From: Rikenellaceae bacterium
Lineage (GTDB): Bacteria > Bacteroidota > Bacteroidia > Bacteroidales > Rikenellaceae
Direction: 5' to 3'
Assembly: GCA_015060115.1 (NCBI GenBank)
Contig: SUZB01000007.1
Location: 1 to 64,000 of the forward strand
Length of the DNA stretch: 64,000 bases
Both the position numbers and the translations under genes were made by a program. This document shows positions 60,899 to 64,000 of this stretch, piece after piece; position 1 is the first letter of the stretch, and every line of letters starts with the position of its first letter. Under the pieces are notes generated by a model. The model was not told the origin of the DNA. It made no database searches and worked only from the letters and a program-made list of their open reading frames with translations.

Positions 60899-61867
60899 CT
60901 ACCTGTTATAGTCATCAAGAGCGGGTGTCGAAGCGCCCTTCTCATCGAAGAGCTTGCCCCACTGCGGTGAGGTGGCCTCCCAGATAAATGTGCCGAGACC
61001 AAGGCCATCGGGCAACGCCTCGACAATGCGGTCGATATCGAGGAAGTAGTCGCGATACTCGACAACATAGATGGGCTTGCCAATCTCCTTTGCCATACTC
61101 TTAAGGTTACGCTCCAAATCCTCCAAAGTGCCGTGCCACTCAGGGTAGTACGACTGACCAATGACATCATAATCAACGCCATACTCGGCCATAGCATCGA
61201 AGAAACGCTGTGTCTCCTCGACCATACCGCCAAGCGCAACATGGAGCATCACATCGGCCTTGGGGGCATAATCACGAACGGCACGAACACCCTCGCGCAA
61301 CAGGCCACAAAGACCCTCAAACGAGTGGCGCACAGAGCCATAGGGCCACAACATACCGTTGCTCACCTCGTTGCCCACCTGCACCATATCGGGGGCTGTA
61401 CCCTGCTTCTCCAAGGCTATCAACACATCGCGTGTATGCTCATATACTGCATTGCACACCTCCTCGTACGAAAAGGTCTGCCAGGCCTGAGGCAAAATCT
61501 GCTTCTGGGGGTCGGCCCAGTTATCCGAGTAGTGGAAATCGAGCAAGAAGTACATACCAGCATCCTTGATTCGGCGAGCCATCTGCAAGGTGTGCTCCAA
61601 GTCGCAATAGCCATCACGCTGCGAGTAGCCAAGCTCCGAACGGGGATTTACAAAGAGGCGCAAACGGATATAGTTAAAGCCATTATCACGCAAAATCTCA
61701 AGGGCATCACCCTCGACGCCACCGTCAGAGAACTTTGTGCCGTGATCCTCCTGCGACTGCAACCACGAAATATCGGCACCCACGGCATAGGGGCGCTCAA
61801 TGGTGGTCTGAGCCATAACTAAAGAGAGCGAGAGTAGCGCCACGGCAAGAGCCAAAATCTTCCTCAT
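60899..61867 (-). CDS. Exported arabinogalactan endo-beta-1,4-galactanase, GH53
   Basis: Cuts beta-1,4-galactan side chains of pectin. The 322 residues have a signal peptide (1-19), then the GH53 barrel: GADISWLQ (30-37), LRLFVNPRSE, LDFHYSDNWADP (109-120), QVGNEVSNGMLWP with acid/base Glu167, and VVEYRDYF with nucleophile Glu270. The usual signature around the nucleophile (ET-type) reads VEYRD here. It lies between nfo and mntP, with no other glycan genes around. Confidence 0.93.
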   Translation of the reverse strand: MRKILALAVALLSLSLVMAQTTIERPYAVGADISWLQSQEDHGTKFSDGGVEGDALEILRDNGFNYIRLRLFVNPRSELGYSQRDGYCDLEHTLQMARRIKDAGMYFLLDFHYSDNWADPQKQILPQAWQTFSYEEVCNAVYEHTRDVLIALEKQGTAPDMVQVGNEVSNGMLWPYGSVRHSFEGLCGLLREGVRAVRDYAPKADVMLHVALGGMVEETQRFFDAMAEYGVDYDVIGQSYYPEWHGTLEDLERNLKSMAKEIGKPIYVVEYRDYFLDIDRIVEALPDGLGLGTFIWEATSPQWGKLFDEKGASTPALDDYNR

Positions 61868-61884
61868 AATCTCAATATATTAAG

Positions 61885-62739
61885 TTACTGATTAGCAAAC
61901 TTTTTGAGTGTTGCAATCTCCTCTGCCCAGCGTGCCTCGTCGGGGGTCTCCAAAATCAAGGGAATACCCGCAAAGCGGTCGTCCGAGGCGATATAGCGGA
62001 AGCACTCCCAGCCAATCTCGCCATCACCCAACGGCGCGTGGCGGTCGATATGGCTACCCAAGGGGCGCATAGCATCGTTAAGGTGCATACCGCGAAGATA
62101 GTTAAAGCCGATGATGCGGTCGAACTCCTCAAAGGTCTTATCGCAAGCCTCCTTGGTGCGTAGGTCGTAGCCCGCAGCAAAGGCGTGGCAGGTGTCGATG
62201 CAGACGCCAACTCGGCTCTTATCGTCCACACGCTCAATAATATATGCCAACTGCTCGAAGGCAAAGCCGAGGTTTGAACCCTGACCCGCCGTATTCTCCA
62301 AAACGGCCGTTACGCCTGACGAGCGCTGTAACGCCATATTTATCGACTCGGCAATACGGTCGAGCGACTGCAACGAGGTGATGCGCTTAAGGTGGCTACC
62401 GGGGTGGAAGTTGAGTCTATCGAGGCCGAGGCGCTCGCAACGCTCCATCTCCTCAAAGAACGAATCACGCGACTTCTGCAAACCATCAGCATCGGGGTGT
62501 CCGAGGTTGATAAGGTAGCTGTCGTGGGGCAAAATCTGCGAGGGGCTGAAACCACCCTCCTCACACGCTGCTTTGAATATCTCTATCTGCTTGGCAGTGA
62601 GCGCAGGAGCCGACCACTGTCGCTGATTTTTGGTAAAGAGGGCAAAGGCCGTAGCGCCAATAGCCATAGCATTTTTTGCAGCGTTCTCCACGCCACCCGA
62701 TGCACTTGTATGAGCACCGAAATATTTTATATTGTTCAT
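61885..62739 (-). CDS. nfo: Endonuclease IV
   Basis: AP endonuclease of base excision repair. 284 residues from ATG 62739 ([16 protein letters not shown]). Metal-site motifs: His in [59 protein letters not shown] and ILETPD. First gene of the nfo-GH53-mntP run (17 bases to GH53). The 15-codon upstream extension is not used: it runs into the -7 box. Confidence 0.95.
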   Translation of the reverse strand: MNNIKYFGAHTSASGGVENAAKNAMAIGATAFALFTKNQRQWSAPALTAKQIEIFKAACEEGGFSPSQILPHDSYLINLGHPDADGLQKSRDSFFEEMERCERLGLDRLNFHPGSHLKRITSLQSLDRIAESINMALQRSSGVTAVLENTAGQGSNLGFAFEQLAYIIERVDDKSRVGVCIDTCHAFAAGYDLRTKEACDKTFEEFDRIIGFNYLRGMHLNDAMRPLGSHIDRHAPLGDGEIGWECFRYIASDDRFAGIPLILETPDEARWAEEIATLKKFANQ

Positions 62740-62781
62740 AATCGTAAAATCGTAATTATAAGTTGTTGCAATTCTTTGAGG

Positions 62782-62789
62782 CAAAGATA
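62782..62789 (-). promoter_or_regulatory. -7 box for nfo
   Basis: Minus strand TATCTTTG, about 43 bases before the ATG; it lies back to back with the promoter box of the DUF3078 gene. Confidence 0.55.
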
Positions 62790-62811
62790 AGAAAAATTGA
62801 GAAAAGATTTA

Positions 62812-62819
62812 TATCTTTG
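62812..62819 (+). promoter_or_regulatory. -7 box for the DUF3078 gene
   Basis: TATCTTTG on the plus strand, 59 bases before the ATG. No clear -33 box. Confidence 0.5.
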
Positions 62820-62878
62820 CAATTGTATTTACATATCCTACGATAAGATTAAATTATAAAAGGAACATCCATTACATT

Positions 62879-63937
62879 ATGAAGAAATTTTACCTAACAC
62901 TAATTTTTGCTGCCTTTGCTTCGACCTACGCAATGGCACAGGTATCGATTGACGAGGTGGCAACAACCACTGAGAAGAGCTTCGACAACGAGATGAAGAC
63001 CGAGGCTGTCGCTGCCGACTATGTATCGGAGGCTGAGGAGCGTGCTAAGCGTGCTGCAATCCGCAAGGAGCGCAACACCGTAGACTTTACGGCCAACCTT
63101 CACGGCTCACTCACCGCATTTAGTGAATCGTGGCAAGCGGCAGGCGACAACACCATCACCATCTTGGCAAATGTCAACTTCAAGCACATCTACAAAAAGA
63201 ATAAGTTTACCTTGACCAATACCGCTGCTGCCAAGTTTGGCTACAACAATATGCGTATGGAGCTTAACGGCGCACAGAGGGGCGTATGGTTCAAGAATGT
63301 CGATGAGATTGCTATCTCGACAGCTCCCCAGTGGGATATGGTACGCAACTGGACATACGGTGCTAACATTCAGTTCCGTACTCAGTTTGCGCGTGGCTAT
63401 GCAGCGCGTGGCGACCAGCAGAACTCAGTAGCCCCCGTGTCAAACTTTATGACACCCGGTTATCTTGACGCCTCTGTCGGTTTTACCTATGTACTCCCAT
63501 CGGAGAAGTTCCCCCTCAAGGTTAACCTCGCGCCCTTGGCGATGAGCGCTACCTTCCGCCACGACCTCTCGACAACAAAGGACTATGGCGTGGTAACAGG
63601 TCGCTCGAAGTATGAGGGTGGTCTCTCGGTGAAGCTCGACTTCGACAAGACTTGGGGTAAGAATGGCTGGTTGCGCTACCGCACCACAGCATACTCGTTC
63701 TACGGTTGGATTACCGACCTTGCATCAGCTGCCAACTTCAAGCCTACGGAGGAGACACCCAAGTATGAGCACATCGTCCCCACAGTGCGTTGGGAGAACA
63801 CCATCGACATCAAGGCTACAAAGTATATCTCGACACAGATTTATGTTCAGCTCTACTACAACAAGGCTGAAATCAACAAGTTGCAGGTACAATCTATGCT
63901 CTCGGTAGGTCTTACCTACACCTTCTACAACAAGTAG
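62879..63937 (+). CDS. DUF3078-type outer-membrane barrel protein
   Basis: 352 residues. Signal peptide 1-20 (AMAQ), a charged linker (30-70), then a barrel of aromatic-rich antiparallel strands, starting at VDFTANLHGSLTAFSESWQAAGDN, ending in LSVGLTYTFYNK with the usual C-terminal aromatic. DUF3078 proteins are common in this phylum and have no known job; the WQAAGDNT motif is their signature. The last 63 bases of the window show no terminator or gene start. Confidence 0.85.
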   Translation: MKKFYLTLIFAAFASTYAMAQVSIDEVATTTEKSFDNEMKTEAVAADYVSEAEERAKRAAIRKERNTVDFTANLHGSLTAFSESWQAAGDNTITILANVNFKHIYKKNKFTLTNTAAAKFGYNNMRMELNGAQRGVWFKNVDEIAISTAPQWDMVRNWTYGANIQFRTQFARGYAARGDQQNSVAPVSNFMTPGYLDASVGFTYVLPSEKFPLKVNLAPLAMSATFRHDLSTTKDYGVVTGRSKYEGGLSVKLDFDKTWGKNGWLRYRTTAYSFYGWITDLASAANFKPTEETPKYEHIVPTVRWENTIDIKATKYISTQIYVQLYYNKAEINKLQVQSMLSVGLTYTFYNK

Positions 63938-64000
63938 TCTTAGGCACAAAAAGTGCATAACGCATCGAAGAGCAAGGAGAAGTGATGGAGAGAAGAAGGT

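Noticed and set aside
1..64000. tRNA or rRNA genes
   Set aside because: I looked through the gaps for cloverleaf ends and GTTC-type T-arms and found none.

Overview
The window comes from a member of the Bacteroidota, most likely a Bacteroidales gut lineage close to Alistipes (Rikenellaceae). The signs are: promoters with the Bacteroidetes -7 box TAnnTTTG (at least fifteen examples) and no Shine-Dalgarno sequences, start codons in AT-rich leaders, a paired mutA/mutB methylmalonyl-CoA mutase, an acyl-transferring PLP enzyme of the sphingolipid/sulfonolipid type, futalosine-pathway menaquinone genes, a DUF3078 barrel, SusE/F-like surface lipoproteins and a Bacteroidetes-type MraY with an insertion. 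The genus is an inference; no rRNA or tRNA gene is present to test it.

Layout. 0.4-2.4 kb: ribosomal protein S1 and a small lipoprotein. 3.3-7.3 kb: methylmalonyl-CoA mutase. 8.1-13.8 kb: ROK sugar kinase, divergent polyprenyl synthase and U32 protein, an L,D-transpeptidase-like protein, and an M24 aminopeptidase. 14.0-17.2 kb: operon fhs-mqnB-small membrane protein-mqnD. 17.6-21.4 kb: PLP acyltransferase, HdeD-like protein, GH20 hexosaminidase. 21.8-28.5 kb: two CaxA exchangers, a membrane metallopeptidase, an SGNH/MBOAT acylation pair, then a PAP2 phosphatase. 28.8-35.2 kb: B12-dependent ribonucleotide reductase, TPR protein, tadA, aspS. 35.7-48.8 kb: a division and cell-wall operon (rsmH, ftsL-like, ftsI, murE, mraY, murD, ftsW) that runs into an S4-domain protein, leuS and a short FNT channel; murG, murC, ftsQ, ftsA and ftsZ are not there. 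48.9-53.6 kb: two unknown proteins, a transglutaminase lipoprotein, cutC, a LuxR regulator and its hemerythrin-like partner. 54.3-59.1 kb: a CBM26-like surface lipoprotein behind a 45-residue peptide gene, a YeiH transporter and a porin. 59.2-64.0 kb: SLOG protein, YtxH and holin-like envelope proteins, mntP, GH53 galactanase, nfo and a DUF3078 barrel.

The most unusual content lies between the genes. Nine of the ten largest gaps hold parts of one composite repeat system. It has a fixed order: a hairpin of about 125 nt whose first bases usually overlap the stop codon (module C); a fold-back of degenerate 9-bp repeats (modules F with B, or F-D-E) ending in a T-run like an intrinsic terminator; a further 9-bp-periodic fold-back around a TCGGGTATCAT core (module A, ten copies); and a tail of degenerate 7-bp repeats (TAACAAC type). 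Eight of the nine copies whose upstream gene can be seen lie on the strand of that gene. The C hairpins differ in sequence between copies while keeping base pairing, which points to selection for an RNA (or DNA) structure. Two further palindromes of the same length share a different apical motif, and one of them combines that motif with the outer stem of C. I know no name for this system.

Smaller points of interest are an orphan small-RNA candidate at 53.8 kb, a structured leader at 49.7 kb, a LuxR regulator with a degenerate receiver overlapped by a hemerythrin gene, an FtsL-like protein with a 100-residue charged extension, and a probable leaderless SLOG gene.
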